From assembly GCF_014651375.1 (NCBI RefSeq), contig NZ_BMWT01000001.1, positions 732,501 through 796,500 of the forward strand: a DNA stretch of 64,000 nt, given 5' to 3'. A model generated the notes under the pieces. That model did no database searches and had not been told where the DNA came from. It saw only the letters and a program-made list of their open reading frames with translations. Below are positions 21,609 through 31,075 of this stretch, piece by piece; the stretch's first letter is position 1; the number at the start of each line of letters is the position of its first letter. This stretch comes from Tateyamaria omphalii (GTDB taxonomy: Bacteria; Pseudomonadota; Alphaproteobacteria; Rhodobacterales; Rhodobacteraceae). The translations under genes and the position numbers were made by a program.

Positions 21609-22631
21609 TTAGCTGCCAACCATGCCCACGATCTCGTACGTCTTTTTGAGGATCGGTTGCGTGATCTCGCGTGCTTGTTCGGCGCCACGGGCCAGCAGCC
21701 TGTCGATCTCGGGCACGTCATCCATCAATCGAGTCATTTCAGACGCGATGGGGCTGAGTTTCTCGACTGCCAATTCTGCCAGTGCCGGTTTGAAGGCGCC
21801 GAATTGCGCGCCGCCGTGATCGGCCAGCACCTGCTCGACACTCATATCAGCCAAAGCCGCATAGATGTTCACGAGGTTGCGCGCCTCTGGGCGGTCATCC
21901 AGCCCTTTGTATTCGGAGGGCAGAGCGTCGGGGTCGGTCTTGGCCTTGCGGATTTTCTTGGCGATCGTGTCGGCGTCGTCCGTCATGTTGATGCGGGAGG
22001 CGTCCGAAGGGTCGGACTTGGACATTTTCTTGGACCCGTCGCGCAGGCTCATCACACGCGTTGCCGCCCCTTTGATCACCGGTTCGGTGAGGGGGAAGAA
22101 GTCAACGCCGTAGTCATGATTGAACTTGGCGGCGATGTCGCGTGTCAGTTCAAGGTGCTGCTTTTGGTCGTCGCCCACGGGTACGTGAGTGGCGTGGTAG
22201 ATCAGGATATCAGCCGCCATCAAGGCCGGGTAGCCAAACAGACCAAGCGACGCGTTCTGCGCGTTCTTGCCTGCCTTGTCCTTGAACTGCGTCATGCGTT
22301 GCATCCAGCCCATGCGGGCCACGCAATTGAAGACCCAGCCCAGCTGCGCGTGTTCAGGCACCTGGGATTGGTTGATGAGAATCGACTTTTCGGGATCTAC
22401 GCCCGCCGCGATATAGGCTGCGGCCAGCTCGCGGGTCTTGGCCGCCAGTTCCGCGGGGTCCTGCCAGACGGTGATCGCGTGCAGATCCACCATGCAATAG
22501 ATCGTCTGGTAGGTGCCTTCGTCTTGCATCTCCACGTAGCGTTTTAACGCGCCAAGGTAGTTGCCCAGCGTCAGGCCGCCCGACGGTTGCATGCCCGAGA
22601 ACACGCGGGGTGTGAATTGGCTGTCTGACAT
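21609..22631 (-). CDS. trpS: Tryptophanyl-tRNA synthetase
   Basis: A 340-residue class Ic synthetase of normal bacterial length. It shows the HIGH-equivalent loop ([18 protein letters not shown]), the tryptophan pocket region [14 protein letters not shown], and the KMSKS loop intact as [14 protein letters not shown]. It charges tRNA-Trp in the cytoplasm. ATG 22631 ([11 protein letters not shown]) has AGAGG at the right distance and matches typical family N-termini; six codons upstream are also open. It is divergent from the rhomboid-fold gene, with 73 bp between starts. Confidence 0.96.
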   Translation of the reverse strand: MSDSQFTPRVFSGMQPSGGLTLGNYLGALKRYVEMQDEGTYQTIYCMVDLHAITVWQDPAELAAKTRELAAAYIAAGVDPEKSILINQSQVPEHAQLGWVFNCVARMGWMQRMTQFKDKAGKNAQNASLGLFGYPALMAADILIYHATHVPVGDDQKQHLELTRDIAAKFNHDYGVDFFPLTEPVIKGAATRVMSLRDGSKKMSKSDPSDASRINMTDDADTIAKKIRKAKTDPDALPSEYKGLDDRPEARNLVNIYAALADMSVEQVLADHGGAQFGAFKPALAELAVEKLSPIASEMTRLMDDVPEIDRLLARGAEQAREITQPILKKTYEIVGMVGS

Positions 22632-22704
22632 CGGCTTACCTCTGGGCAAATTTGCGTCGTTGGCTTACCCATGGCTTAAACAAAGTTCAAGCAGGCAGGC
22701 CCCC

Positions 22705-23388
22705 ATGTCCGAGCATCATGACCCAAGCCCCGTGAACCCGTTGCCGCCAGCCGTCTGGCTGTTGTTTCTGGCGATTGCCCTGCCCGAGCTGGCGTTTTCG
22801 CTGGGCGAAGCGAACCTGATCGGGGGCCCGGGGGCGGTCGGGTGGAGACTACAGGCCCTGAACGACTACAGTTTTTCCGGCGAGGCCTTCGACTACATGC
22901 TGGGCAACGGCATCCTGTTGCCCGAACACATGCTGCGCTTTCTGACCTATCCCTTTGTGCATGGCACGTTCACGTCGACCCTGTTTGCCGGGGTCATCCT
23001 GCTGGCCATGGGCAAGATGGTGGGCGAAGTGATGGGCGGCTGGGCGGTGATCCTGCTGTTTGTGCTTTGCGGTGTCTTTGGTGCGCTGGTCTTTGGCCTG
23101 ATCACCGATCAGGCGTGGCTGATCGGCGCCTACCCTTCCGTCTATGGCCTGATTGGCGTCTTCACCTTCTTGCTGTGGCAAAAGCTGGCGGCGACCGGCG
23201 GGCCGCAGGCACGCGCCTTTACGCTGATCGGGGTGCTGATGGGGCTGCAGTTGCTGTTCGGGATGTTCTTTCAGGTCGGCTATGCTTGGGTGGCGGAGCT
23301 ATCTGGGTTTTGTGCAGGCTTTGCCCTGACGGCTTTTGTCATGCCGGGTGGCTGGGCGCGGGTGCTGACAACCCTACGCCGCCGCTAG
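22705..23388 (+). CDS. Rhomboid-fold membrane protein, probably inactive
   Basis: A 227-residue protein with six predicted transmembrane helices and the rhomboid signature region. Where active rhomboids have GASG with the catalytic Ser, this protein has GAYPSVYGLIG. Where the helix 6 catalytic His is expected (AHLGGF type), it has AELSGFCAGF. Both catalytic positions therefore appear replaced, which makes it a pseudoprotease candidate in the iRhom/derlin sense. ATG 22705 begins MSEHHDPSP. Its stop overlaps the convergent murJ by 4 bp. Confidence 0.8.
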   Translation: MSEHHDPSPVNPLPPAVWLLFLAIALPELAFSLGEANLIGGPGAVGWRLQALNDYSFSGEAFDYMLGNGILLPEHMLRFLTYPFVHGTFTSTLFAGVILLAMGKMVGEVMGGWAVILLFVLCGVFGALVFGLITDQAWLIGAYPSVYGLIGVFTFLLWQKLAATGGPQARAFTLIGVLMGLQLLFGMFFQVGYAWVAELSGFCAGFALTAFVMPGGWARVLTTLRRR

Positions 23389-24923
23389 CCACGCCGCACG
23401 GCGCCGCGGATGTCCGACAACTTCATCGCGCCGATGACATGGGCGATGCCGAAATAGCTGACCGCCCCGAGAATGATCAACACCACAAGCGCGACGTAGC
23501 GCACCCCGTCCGTGCCAAGGGCTGGTTTCAACAGGCTTGCGAAAACCCCCAGAACGATCCCCATTGCAAGCGATGCAATAACGATGCGCGGCAGGCGCTG
23601 GCGGTATCGGGCGTCAACCTGCACCACGTCTCCCATCCCCCGTAGCCCCAGATAGAGCAGACCCAGCATGGCCCAACCCGCCACCGTCGTGGCAATGGCC
23701 GGGGCGATCCAGCCGATTGCAGGCGACAGGCCGACGGCGATCGCAGCATTGATCACCATCGCCAAGAGTGCGTAGTGGAAGGGTCGCTTGGTGTCCCCGC
23801 GGGCGAAATATTGCGGCTGAAGCACTTTTTGCAGCACGAAGGCGGGCAGGCCCGCACCGTAGATGGCAACGGCAACTGCAATAGCTGCGGCATCATCCGC
23901 CCCTGTGGCGCCTCGTTGAAACAAGACCGACACCAAGGGCAAGGGGATCACCATAAGCGCCACGGCACTGGGCAACGTAAGCGCCATTGAGAACTCCGCG
24001 GCACGGGAATAGGCGGTGCGTGCGCCATCGGTGTCATTGGCCCTGAGCCTGCGGGACAGGTCCGGCAGCAGCACGATGCCCACGGCTATGCCCACAACCC
24101 CAAGCGGCAGCTGATACAGCCGGTCGGCCGCAAACAGCCAGCTGACCGCATTGTCATAGGTCGAGGCAACAAGCTGGCCGACAACTAGGTTCACCTGCAT
24201 CACGCCAGTGGCCAGTGCGGCTGGTATCGCCGTGCGCACCATCAGGCTCATGTCCGGCGTCCATCGGGGGCGCCCAAGACGCAGGGCGAACCCTGCCTGC
24301 GCGGCCGCGCCCCATGTCAGCGCCAATTGCGCTACGCCCGCCAGTGGGATGGTCCAGATCAGCCAAGTGATCGCCGTGCCGCCTGTGGCCCACGCCAATG
24401 TCATGGCAGCGATCACCATCACATTCAGCAGGACGGGAGCGGCAGCGGCAGCCGCAAAGCGACCCGTGGCGTTGAGTACGCCTGAAAACAGGGCCGAAAG
24501 CGACATGAAAAAGATGTAGGGAAAGACGATGCGGCCAAAGCCGACCGCAAGATCAAAGCGTTCTTCCCCGAACCCGCCCGCCGTGGCCCAGACAAGGCCG
24601 GGCATGAAGATCATGGCAAGCGCAGTCAGCATCAATGTAACCAGCGCCAGCCCGTTCAGGGCATCACGGCCGAATTTTGCGGCGTCCTCGTCCCCTTCGA
24701 GCTTGCTGGAGAACATCGGAACAAAGGCCGCGTTAAACGCCCCTTCGGCAAAGAAACGGCGGAACATGTTGGGCAGGCGAAAGGCCGCGACAAAGGCATC
24801 CATCAGCGGGCCGGGACCGATCAGCGACAGGATCATGATCTCGCGCACGAAGCCCAAGATGCGGCTAAGCAGCGTCCAGACCCCGACGGTCAGAAAGCCG
24901 CTGATGAGGCGGATCGGTTTCAT
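23385..24923 (-). CDS. murJ: Lipid II flippase MurJ
   Basis: A 512-residue MOP-superfamily transporter with about 14 hydrophobic helices, which flips lipid II across the inner membrane for peptidoglycan synthesis. The N-terminus has the MurJ signature GVWTLLSRILGFVREIM, and an early LPNMFRRFFAEGAFNAAFVP motif carries the arginines that line the central cavity. Length is normal. Start ATG 24923 (MKPIRLISGF) is the family-typical start, although no strong Shine-Dalgarno is visible. It complements the elongasome genes near the other end of the window. Confidence 0.95.
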   Translation of the reverse strand: MKPIRLISGFLTVGVWTLLSRILGFVREIMILSLIGPGPLMDAFVAAFRLPNMFRRFFAEGAFNAAFVPMFSSKLEGDEDAAKFGRDALNGLALVTLMLTALAMIFMPGLVWATAGGFGEERFDLAVGFGRIVFPYIFFMSLSALFSGVLNATGRFAAAAAAPVLLNVMVIAAMTLAWATGGTAITWLIWTIPLAGVAQLALTWGAAAQAGFALRLGRPRWTPDMSLMVRTAIPAALATGVMQVNLVVGQLVASTYDNAVSWLFAADRLYQLPLGVVGIAVGIVLLPDLSRRLRANDTDGARTAYSRAAEFSMALTLPSAVALMVIPLPLVSVLFQRGATGADDAAAIAVAVAIYGAGLPAFVLQKVLQPQYFARGDTKRPFHYALLAMVINAAIAVGLSPAIGWIAPAIATTVAGWAMLGLLYLGLRGMGDVVQVDARYRQRLPRIVIASLAMGIVLGVFASLLKPALGTDGVRYVALVVLIILGAVSYFGIAHVIGAMKLSDIRGAVRRG

Positions 24924-25147
24924 TGCAAAGGGGGTAGCGGGTGGCGCGCGCGGGCGCAATGCCCGGGGTTAAGGCGTCTGGTTGTCAAACGTCAGCGGAA
25001 ACAGCTCTTCTGCATCCTTACAAAGGGATTCCAAAACGCGAGAAAATGCCTGCCGGGTTGGCCGGCCCTGTTCGTCCGACGCCTGCACGATTGCTTGACG
25101 CCCCACCCCCGCCGCCGATAGCCTTTCTCCAGTCTTGGGGGGCATCA

Positions 25148-25690
25148 ATGACGCAGGCATCTGACCGCATAAAACTACCTTTGCACTTCGACGCGCAACG
25201 CATGTTGGACGAGCTTTCCACGGACCTTGCCAAGCCATTCTTGTATTATTCAGTCGTCATGCTGACCGTGCCACAGGATATGAACGCGCATACTGGTGCA
25301 TCGCGATCCCCTTCAAAGGACAATGGTGATCTCAGCGATATTCCATACATCAAGTCGATTATTGATGGGTTTCGCGAACACACCGTAGTTACCTTGACGC
25401 GCTTGCTGCGACTTGAAGGCGGGGCCGAGGTCAAAGAACACACTGACCCCACCCTTGGCCTGGACGTTCCGGACAGCGTTGTCAGGCTGACGATCCCGAT
25501 CACACCCACGGATGACGTGGATTTCCTGCTGAATGGCGAGCCGGTCCCGATGCAGCCGGGAGAATGCTGGTACATGAAGCTGAACGACCCGCACAAGGTT
25601 TTGCACCACGGCACGGCCGAGCGCGTCAATCTTGCAATCGATGTGGTTCCGAACGACTGGGTGCTAGAAAAATTGGGTCTCGCCGCTTAG
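25148..25690 (+). CDS. Aspartyl/asparaginyl beta-hydroxylase-like protein
   Basis: A 180-residue protein with the Asp_Arg_Hydrox double-stranded beta-helix fold, a 2-oxoglutarate/iron(II) oxygenase. The first iron ligand is H98 in VKEHTDPTLGLD; the second lies in NDPHKVLHHGTAERVNL (H149 or H153), followed by R159, the likely 2-oxoglutarate-binding Arg. In this family D100 is not required as a ligand. The substrate is unknown and could be a protein side chain or a small molecule. ATG 25148 was chosen because similarity begins there; the frame is open 69 codons upstream, antisense to murJ. Confidence 0.82.
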   Translation: MTQASDRIKLPLHFDAQRMLDELSTDLAKPFLYYSVVMLTVPQDMNAHTGASRSPSKDNGDLSDIPYIKSIIDGFREHTVVTLTRLLRLEGGAEVKEHTDPTLGLDVPDSVVRLTIPITPTDDVDFLLNGEPVPMQPGECWYMKLNDPHKVLHHGTAERVNLAIDVVPNDWVLEKLGLAA

Positions 25691-26021
25691 GCAAACCAAT
25701 TGGGCCGGGCACATTCGAAAAGCGATGGGTTGACTTGGCGTGTTTTCGGGCGGGATCGCCAAGGTTTGTACCTTTCTTCGTCACAAAGCCGGTGAATGGC
25801 TTACGTGCCGAAAAGGATGAATCGTGATGCCGTTCAAAAACGGTCATGGCTGATAACCAGGGTCGCTGATGCACAAGTCGCGGTTATTCGCGAGGCGATC
25901 ATTCGATTGCATGTACATGGCATCCACCCGGTCAGTTGCGAAACTGATGATTTTTGCCTTGCCGCCGCTTGTCAAAGCGCTTTGAATGCCAATGCAGCAT
26001 CTCTAATCAAAGGCAGAAGCA
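25691..26021 (+). other. 331-bp intergenic region before the glucan/glycogen operon
   Basis: I see no convincing gene here; the open frames lack a ribosome site and run into aglA out of frame. The region holds one clear element, the palindrome at 25972-25985, and presumably the operon promoter. No terminator with a T run is evident after the hydroxylase gene. Confidence 0.6.
25972..25985. promoter_or_regulatory. LacI-type operator upstream of the aglA-glg operon
   Basis: TCAAAGCGCTTTGA is a perfect 14-bp palindrome with the central CG step typical of LacI/GalR-family operators. It lies 36 bp upstream of the alpha-glucosidase ATG. In other alphaproteobacteria alpha-glucoside genes are repressed by the LacI-type AglR; no such regulator gene is in this window, so the protein would act in trans. 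Confidence 0.6.
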
Positions 26022-27611
26022 ATGGCAGACGGACAAGACTGGTGGCGCGGGTCGGTGACCTATCAGATCTACCCCCGGTCCTTCATGGATGCGGACGGAG
26101 ATGGGATTGGGGACATCAAAGGCATCATGGACCGGTTGGACCATGTGGCGTCGCTGGGTGTCGATGCGATCTGGTTGAGTCCGGTGTTTCCGTCGCCCAT
26201 GGCGGATATGGGATATGATGTATCGGACTATCTGGACATCGACCCGACCTTTGGCACATTGGCCGAGTTTGATGCCATGGTCGAGAAGGCCCATGCGCTG
26301 GGCCTGAAGGTCATAATTGACCAGGTGCTGAGCCACGCGTCGGACCAGCATGCGTTGTTCACCGAGAGCCGTCAGAGCCGGGACAACCCCAAGGCCGATT
26401 GGTTTATCTGGGCTGATCCCAACCCCGATGGCACGCCGCCGAACAATTGGCTGTCGATCTTTGGTGGCCCGGCCTGGACCTGGGATGCGCGTCGCCGCCA
26501 ATACTACATGCACAACTTCCTGAAAGAGCAGCCGGACTGGAATTTCCACAATCCGGAGGTGCAGGATTACCTGCTGGACTGCGTACGCTTCTGGTTGGAG
26601 CGGGGTGTGGATGGGTTCCGTCTTGATACCGTCAACTTCTATTTCCACGATCATCTTTTGCGCGACAACGCGGCCAACCCGTCCGATTGGGCCCAGGACG
26701 CCGTTCGCCCGTTCGAGATGCAGTACACGCTGTTTTCCAAGAACCGGCCCGAGAACCTCGGGTTCCTGAAACGTCTGCGCGCGCTGCTGGATGAATATGA
26801 CGCCCGCACCATGGTGGGCGAAGTCGGCGACAGCCACCATTCGATAGATATCATGGGGCAGTACACCTCGGGCCATCGTCTGCACATGGCCTACAGCTTT
26901 GAAATGCTGGGGCCGGATTTTTCGCCCAAGCATTTCCGCGAGCGGATCGAGGCGTTCTTTCGCGATGCCCCCGAGGGGTGGCCGTGCTGGGCGTTTTCCA
27001 ACCATGACGTGCCGCGCCATGTGGGCCGCTGGCTGGAGCATGGGGTGGATCAGGATGCGTTGGCCAAGCAGGCCGCCGCGTTGCTGCTGAGCTTTGAAGG
27101 GTCGATCTGCATCTACCAAGGGGAAGAGCTGGGGCAAGTGGATACTGTTCTCAGCTTTGATGAGTTGACTGACCCTGAAGGCATCAACTTTTGGCCCGAG
27201 AAAACGGGGCGCGATGGGTGCCGGACGCCGATGGTGTGGGAGGCTGGTGCCGCCAATGGGGGCTTTAGCCAAGCCAACCGCACGTGGTTGCCGGTGAAGG
27301 AGCCGCAGGCGGCGCGCGCTGTGTCAACGCAGGGAGAGAACAGCGTGCTGGCGTTTTACCGTGAGATGCTGGCGCTGCGCCGTGGGTCCGAGGATTTGCG
27401 GGAGGGCAAGACGGCGTTTCTTGATCTGCCGGAACCCGTGCTAGGGTTCACGCGAGGGGAGAACATGATGTGCCTGTATAACCTGTCGCCCGATCCGGTC
27501 ACTGTGGATGCGCCCCATGCGGTGACGTCCATTCTGGACCAATCCGCCGAGGTGGACGGTGCACGCGTGACCCTGGGTGGCAGCGGTTTTCTGATCGGGC
27601 GTATCGCTTGA
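26022..27611 (+). CDS. aglA: Alpha-glucosidase (GH13)
   Basis: A 529-residue GH13 hydrolase that releases glucose from the non-reducing end of short alpha-glucosides. It opens with WWRGSVTYQIYPRSFMD. The catalytic nucleophile is D202 (GFRLDTVN), the acid/base E267 (MVGEVGD) and the stabiliser D329 (SNHDVPR). No signal peptide is visible, so it should be cytoplasmic and act on imported sugars. Oligo-1,6-glucosidase is an alternative specificity. It is the first gene of the operon and overlaps glgB by a TGATG, an unusual joining of alpha-glucoside use to glycogen synthesis. Confidence 0.9.
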   Translation: MADGQDWWRGSVTYQIYPRSFMDADGDGIGDIKGIMDRLDHVASLGVDAIWLSPVFPSPMADMGYDVSDYLDIDPTFGTLAEFDAMVEKAHALGLKVIIDQVLSHASDQHALFTESRQSRDNPKADWFIWADPNPDGTPPNNWLSIFGGPAWTWDARRRQYYMHNFLKEQPDWNFHNPEVQDYLLDCVRFWLERGVDGFRLDTVNFYFHDHLLRDNAANPSDWAQDAVRPFEMQYTLFSKNRPENLGFLKRLRALLDEYDARTMVGEVGDSHHSIDIMGQYTSGHRLHMAYSFEMLGPDFSPKHFRERIEAFFRDAPEGWPCWAFSNHDVPRHVGRWLEHGVDQDALAKQAAALLLSFEGSICIYQGEELGQVDTVLSFDELTDPEGINFWPEKTGRDGCRTPMVWEAGAANGGFSQANRTWLPVKEPQAARAVSTQGENSVLAFYREMLALRRGSEDLREGKTAFLDLPEPVLGFTRGENMMCLYNLSPDPVTVDAPHAVTSILDQSAEVDGARVTLGGSGFLIGRIA

Positions 27612-29803
27612 TGGGTGGGGCGGACACGACCAGTTTGCCGCCCCATATGACCCAAGGGGATGTCGATGCGCTGCTTGGTGCGCGCCATGACCGGCCCTTT
27701 GACGTGCTTGGTTTTCACAAGACCGGACGCGCGGCGTGGTGCGTCGCCCTGGTGCCGGACGCGACCGCCGTTGTGGCGACCGTGGGGCGCAAGAAGGTTC
27801 CGCTGGAACGTGTTGAGGGGCCGCTGTTTGCGGCACAGGTGCCGAACTTCAAATCCGCGCATCGCTTGACGGCGACATTTACCGACGGGTCGGAATGGGC
27901 GTTCGAGGACCCGTATCGTTTTGGCCCTGTCCTGACGGAGATGGATCAGCACCTCATGGGTGAGGGCACGCATCGCCAGTTGTGGCATGCGCTGGGCGCA
28001 CACGTGACTGAGGTGGATGGCGTCACGGGCACGCATTTTGCTGTCTGGGCGCCCAACGCTGCGCGTGTGTCGGTTGTGGGGGACTTCAATATTTGGGATG
28101 GCCGCCGACATCCGATGCGCCGTGTGGGAGAGACCGGTGTGTGGGAGATTTTCCTGCCGGGCATTTGTGACGGTGATCTCTATAAATATGAGATCGCGCC
28201 GCAGGAGGGCGCGCCGTTTCTCAAGGCTGACCCGGTGGGTTTTGGGGCGCAGCATCCGCCCGAGACATCCTCTGTCGTGCGGGACATTTCCGGCTATGGC
28301 TGGGATGATGCCCACTGGATGGCGGGGCGTGGTGTAGCCCAGCAGCGCGACAAGCCGATTTCCGTCTACGAGGTGCATCTCGGGTCGTGGCGGCACACTG
28401 CCGACGGACGCAGGCTCAGCTACAAGGAACTGGCGACCGAGCTTGTGGACTATGCCGTGTGGATGGGCTTCACCCATCTGGAGTTTCTGCCGATCAGCGA
28501 GTTTCCGTTTGATGGGTCTTGGGGCTATCAGCCCTTGGGCCTCTATGCCCCGACAATCCGCTTTGGCCCGCCGCACGAGTTCCGCGATCTGGTAGAGGCG
28601 GCGCACAAGGCGGGGCTGGGTGTGATCCTGGACTGGGTGCCCGGGCACTTCCCGTCTGATGCCCATGGGTTGGCACAGTTTGACGGCACGCATCTCTATG
28701 AGCACGCCGATCCGCGTGAGGGGTTCCACCAGGACTGGAACACGCTGATCTATAACTATGGCCGGAACGAGGTGAAGAATCACTTGACCGCCAATGCGCT
28801 CTATTGGTTCAAGGAATACCACATCGACGGGCTGCGCGTGGATGCTGTTGCCTCGATGCTGTACCGCGATTACTCGCGTGCGGATGGGGAGTGGGTGCCC
28901 AACAAGGATGGTGGGCGCGAGAATTACGAGGCCATCGATTTCCTCAAGGAGATGAACACCGTCTGCTATGGCGAGGTCGATGGGATCATGACCGTGGCCG
29001 AGGAAAGTACCGCCTTTCCGGGTGTGTCGACGCCCGTCGACGCGGGCGGCCTTGGCTTTGGCTACAAGTGGAACATGGGGTGGATGAACGACACCCTGCG
29101 GTACATCGAAAAGGACCCGGTGCATCGGAAATACGATCATCATCTGATGACGGCCCCGATTGATTATTCATTCTCGGAAAACTTTGTCCTGCCGATCAGC
29201 CATGACGAGGTGGTGCATGGCAAGGGGTCGATGATCGGCAAGATGCCGGGCAACGAGTGGGAGAAGTTTGCCAACCTGCGGGCCTATTACGGCTTCATGT
29301 GGGGACATCCGGGTAAGAAGCTGCTGTTCATGGGCTGCGAGTTTGGCCAGTGGGCCGAATGGAACCATGATGTGAGCCTGGATTGGGATTCGCTGCATGG
29401 GGAACGGCAAAAGGGCCTGCAAGCGCTGGTGCGCGATCTCAACCATTTGTATCGCGACACGCCTGCGCTGCATCGACGGGATTGCGACCCGTCGGGTTTT
29501 TATTGGATCGCCAATGATCCCGACCAGTCCCTGACGGCTTTTGTGCGGCGGGGCGAGGACGGCGATGCGCCTGTTGTGGTCGTGTGCAATTTCACTCCGG
29601 TGGAGCGTCAGTGGCGCATCGGTGTGCCTGCGTCCGGAACCTGGGAGGAGGTTCTGAACAGCGATGCGGCCGCTTATGGCGGTGGGAACCGGGGCAACGA
29701 GGGCGCGGTCCAGAGCCAGATTGGCGAGTGGGACGGGTTACCGCAATTTGTGGACATCACTGTGCCGCCTTTGGCGACCGTGATTTTCCGACACAAAACA
29801 TAG
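27611..29803 (+). CDS. glgB: 1,4-alpha-glucan branching enzyme
   Basis: A 730-residue GH13 branching enzyme that cuts alpha-1,4 chains and rejoins them in alpha-1,6 linkage. In order: an N-terminal GlgB domain, a CBM48 module (about 110-200; GTHFAVWAPNAARVSVVGDFN), and the catalytic barrel with nucleophile D411 (GLRVDAVASMLYRDY), acid/base E464 (MTVAEES) and SHDEVVHGK. A C-terminal all-beta domain follows. ATG 27611 overlaps the aglA stop; a TTG at 27608 is a less likely start. glgC follows after 12 bp. Confidence 0.96.
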   Translation: MGGADTTSLPPHMTQGDVDALLGARHDRPFDVLGFHKTGRAAWCVALVPDATAVVATVGRKKVPLERVEGPLFAAQVPNFKSAHRLTATFTDGSEWAFEDPYRFGPVLTEMDQHLMGEGTHRQLWHALGAHVTEVDGVTGTHFAVWAPNAARVSVVGDFNIWDGRRHPMRRVGETGVWEIFLPGICDGDLYKYEIAPQEGAPFLKADPVGFGAQHPPETSSVVRDISGYGWDDAHWMAGRGVAQQRDKPISVYEVHLGSWRHTADGRRLSYKELATELVDYAVWMGFTHLEFLPISEFPFDGSWGYQPLGLYAPTIRFGPPHEFRDLVEAAHKAGLGVILDWVPGHFPSDAHGLAQFDGTHLYEHADPREGFHQDWNTLIYNYGRNEVKNHLTANALYWFKEYHIDGLRVDAVASMLYRDYSRADGEWVPNKDGGRENYEAIDFLKEMNTVCYGEVDGIMTVAEESTAFPGVSTPVDAGGLGFGYKWNMGWMNDTLRYIEKDPVHRKYDHHLMTAPIDYSFSENFVLPISHDEVVHGKGSMIGKMPGNEWEKFANLRAYYGFMWGHPGKKLLFMGCEFGQWAEWNHDVSLDWDSLHGERQKGLQALVRDLNHLYRDTPALHRRDCDPSGFYWIANDPDQSLTAFVRRGEDGDAPVVVVCNFTPVERQWRIGVPASGTWEEVLNSDAAAYGGGNRGNEGAVQSQIGEWDGLPQFVDITVPPLATVIFRHKT

Positions 29804-29815
29804 GGAGGAACAGAT

Positions 29816-31075
29816 ATGGCGGACATGACACGCTTGTCTCAGAGGTCGATGGCATTCGTGCTGGCGGGGGGGCGTGGGTCGCGCCTGAAAGAGCTGACGG
29901 ACCGGCGTGTGAAGCCTGCTGTTTATTTCGGCGGCAAGACCCGGATCGTCGATTTTGCCCTGTCCAACGCGGTCAATTCCGGCATCCGCCGCATGGCCGT
30001 CGCCACGCAATACAAGGCCCATTCCCTGATCCGCCATTGCCAGCGTGGCTGGAACTTCTTTCGCGCCGAGCGGAACGAGTTTCTGGATATCCTGCCTGCC
30101 TCGCAGCGCGTGTCCGAGGAGATGTGGTACCGCGGGACAGCCGATGCGGTAACGCAAAACATTGATATCGTTGACAGTTACGGTGTCGAATACATCGTGA
30201 TCCTGGCGGGTGACCACATCTACAAGATGGATTACGAGATCATGTTGCGCCAGCATGTGGAGCAGGGGGCCGATGTGACCGTGGGCTGCCTGACCGTGCC
30301 GCGCGCTGACGCGTCTGCCTTTGGCGTCATGGCGGTGGATGAACATAGCCAGATCACGTCATTTCTGGAAAAGCCCGCCGATCCACCCAGCACGCCCGAG
30401 GACCCGACCAAGGCGTTGGCGTCGATGGGCATTTACGTGTTCAATTGGAAGTACCTGCGCGAGTTGCTGATCGCTGATGCGGCGGACCCGAATTCCAGTC
30501 ACGATTTCGGCAATGACCTGATCCCCGAGATTGTGAAGGGCGGCAAGGCCGTGGCGCACCGGTTCGATGACAGCTGTGTCCGGGCAACAGGTGCGCCGAG
30601 TTACTGGCGGGATGTAGGGACGCTGGATGCGTTCTGGGAGGCCAATATCGACCTCACCGATTTCACGCCCGAGCTGGATTTGTGGGATCAGAACTGGCCC
30701 ATCTGGACCTATTCCGAAAGCGTGCCGCCGGCCAAGTTCATCCATGATGAGAAGGACCGGCGCGGCGTGGCGATTTCGTCCATGGTGTCGGGCGGGTGCA
30801 TCATCTCGGGCACTGAGGTGCGCAATTCGCTGCTGTTCACGCAGGTGCACACCAATTCATATGCCGTGCTGGATCATTCCGTTGTGCTGCCCAATGTGGT
30901 TATCAACCGGTCCGCGAGGTTGCGGAAATGTGTGATTGATCGGGGGGTGGAGATACCGACCGGTCTGGTTGTAGGGGAGGACCCGGTGGAGGATGCCAAG
31001 TTCTTCCGTGTGTCGGAGAAGGGCACGACCCTGATCACCAAGGAGATGGTGGAGGCATGGAAGGCCGCGCAATGA
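29816..31075 (+). CDS. glgC: Glucose-1-phosphate adenylyltransferase
   Basis: A 419-residue ADP-glucose pyrophosphorylase, the committed step of glycogen synthesis. The nucleotidyltransferase core shows [20 protein letters not shown] and [19 protein letters not shown]; residues near YKAHSLIRH and the C-terminal left-handed beta-helix ([21 protein letters not shown]) are typical. Bacterial forms are allosterically controlled by glycolytic intermediates; effectors cannot be deduced here. ATG 29816 follows AGGAGGAAC. The stop overlaps the glgA ATG (ATGA). Confidence 0.97.
   Translation: MADMTRLSQRSMAFVLAGGRGSRLKELTDRRVKPAVYFGGKTRIVDFALSNAVNSGIRRMAVATQYKAHSLIRHCQRGWNFFRAERNEFLDILPASQRVSEEMWYRGTADAVTQNIDIVDSYGVEYIVILAGDHIYKMDYEIMLRQHVEQGADVTVGCLTVPRADASAFGVMAVDEHSQITSFLEKPADPPSTPEDPTKALASMGIYVFNWKYLRELLIADAADPNSSHDFGNDLIPEIVKGGKAVAHRFDDSCVRATGAPSYWRDVGTLDAFWEANIDLTDFTPELDLWDQNWPIWTYSESVPPAKFIHDEKDRRGVAISSMVSGGCIISGTEVRNSLLFTQVHTNSYAVLDHSVVLPNVVINRSARLRKCVIDRGVEIPTGLVVGEDPVEDAKFFRVSEKGTTLITKEMVEAWKAAQ

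Noticed and set aside
27356-29143. Long antisense open frame (595 codons) opposite glgB
   Set aside because: Shadow of glgB and aglA; its translation is Arg/His/Pro-rich without any domain.
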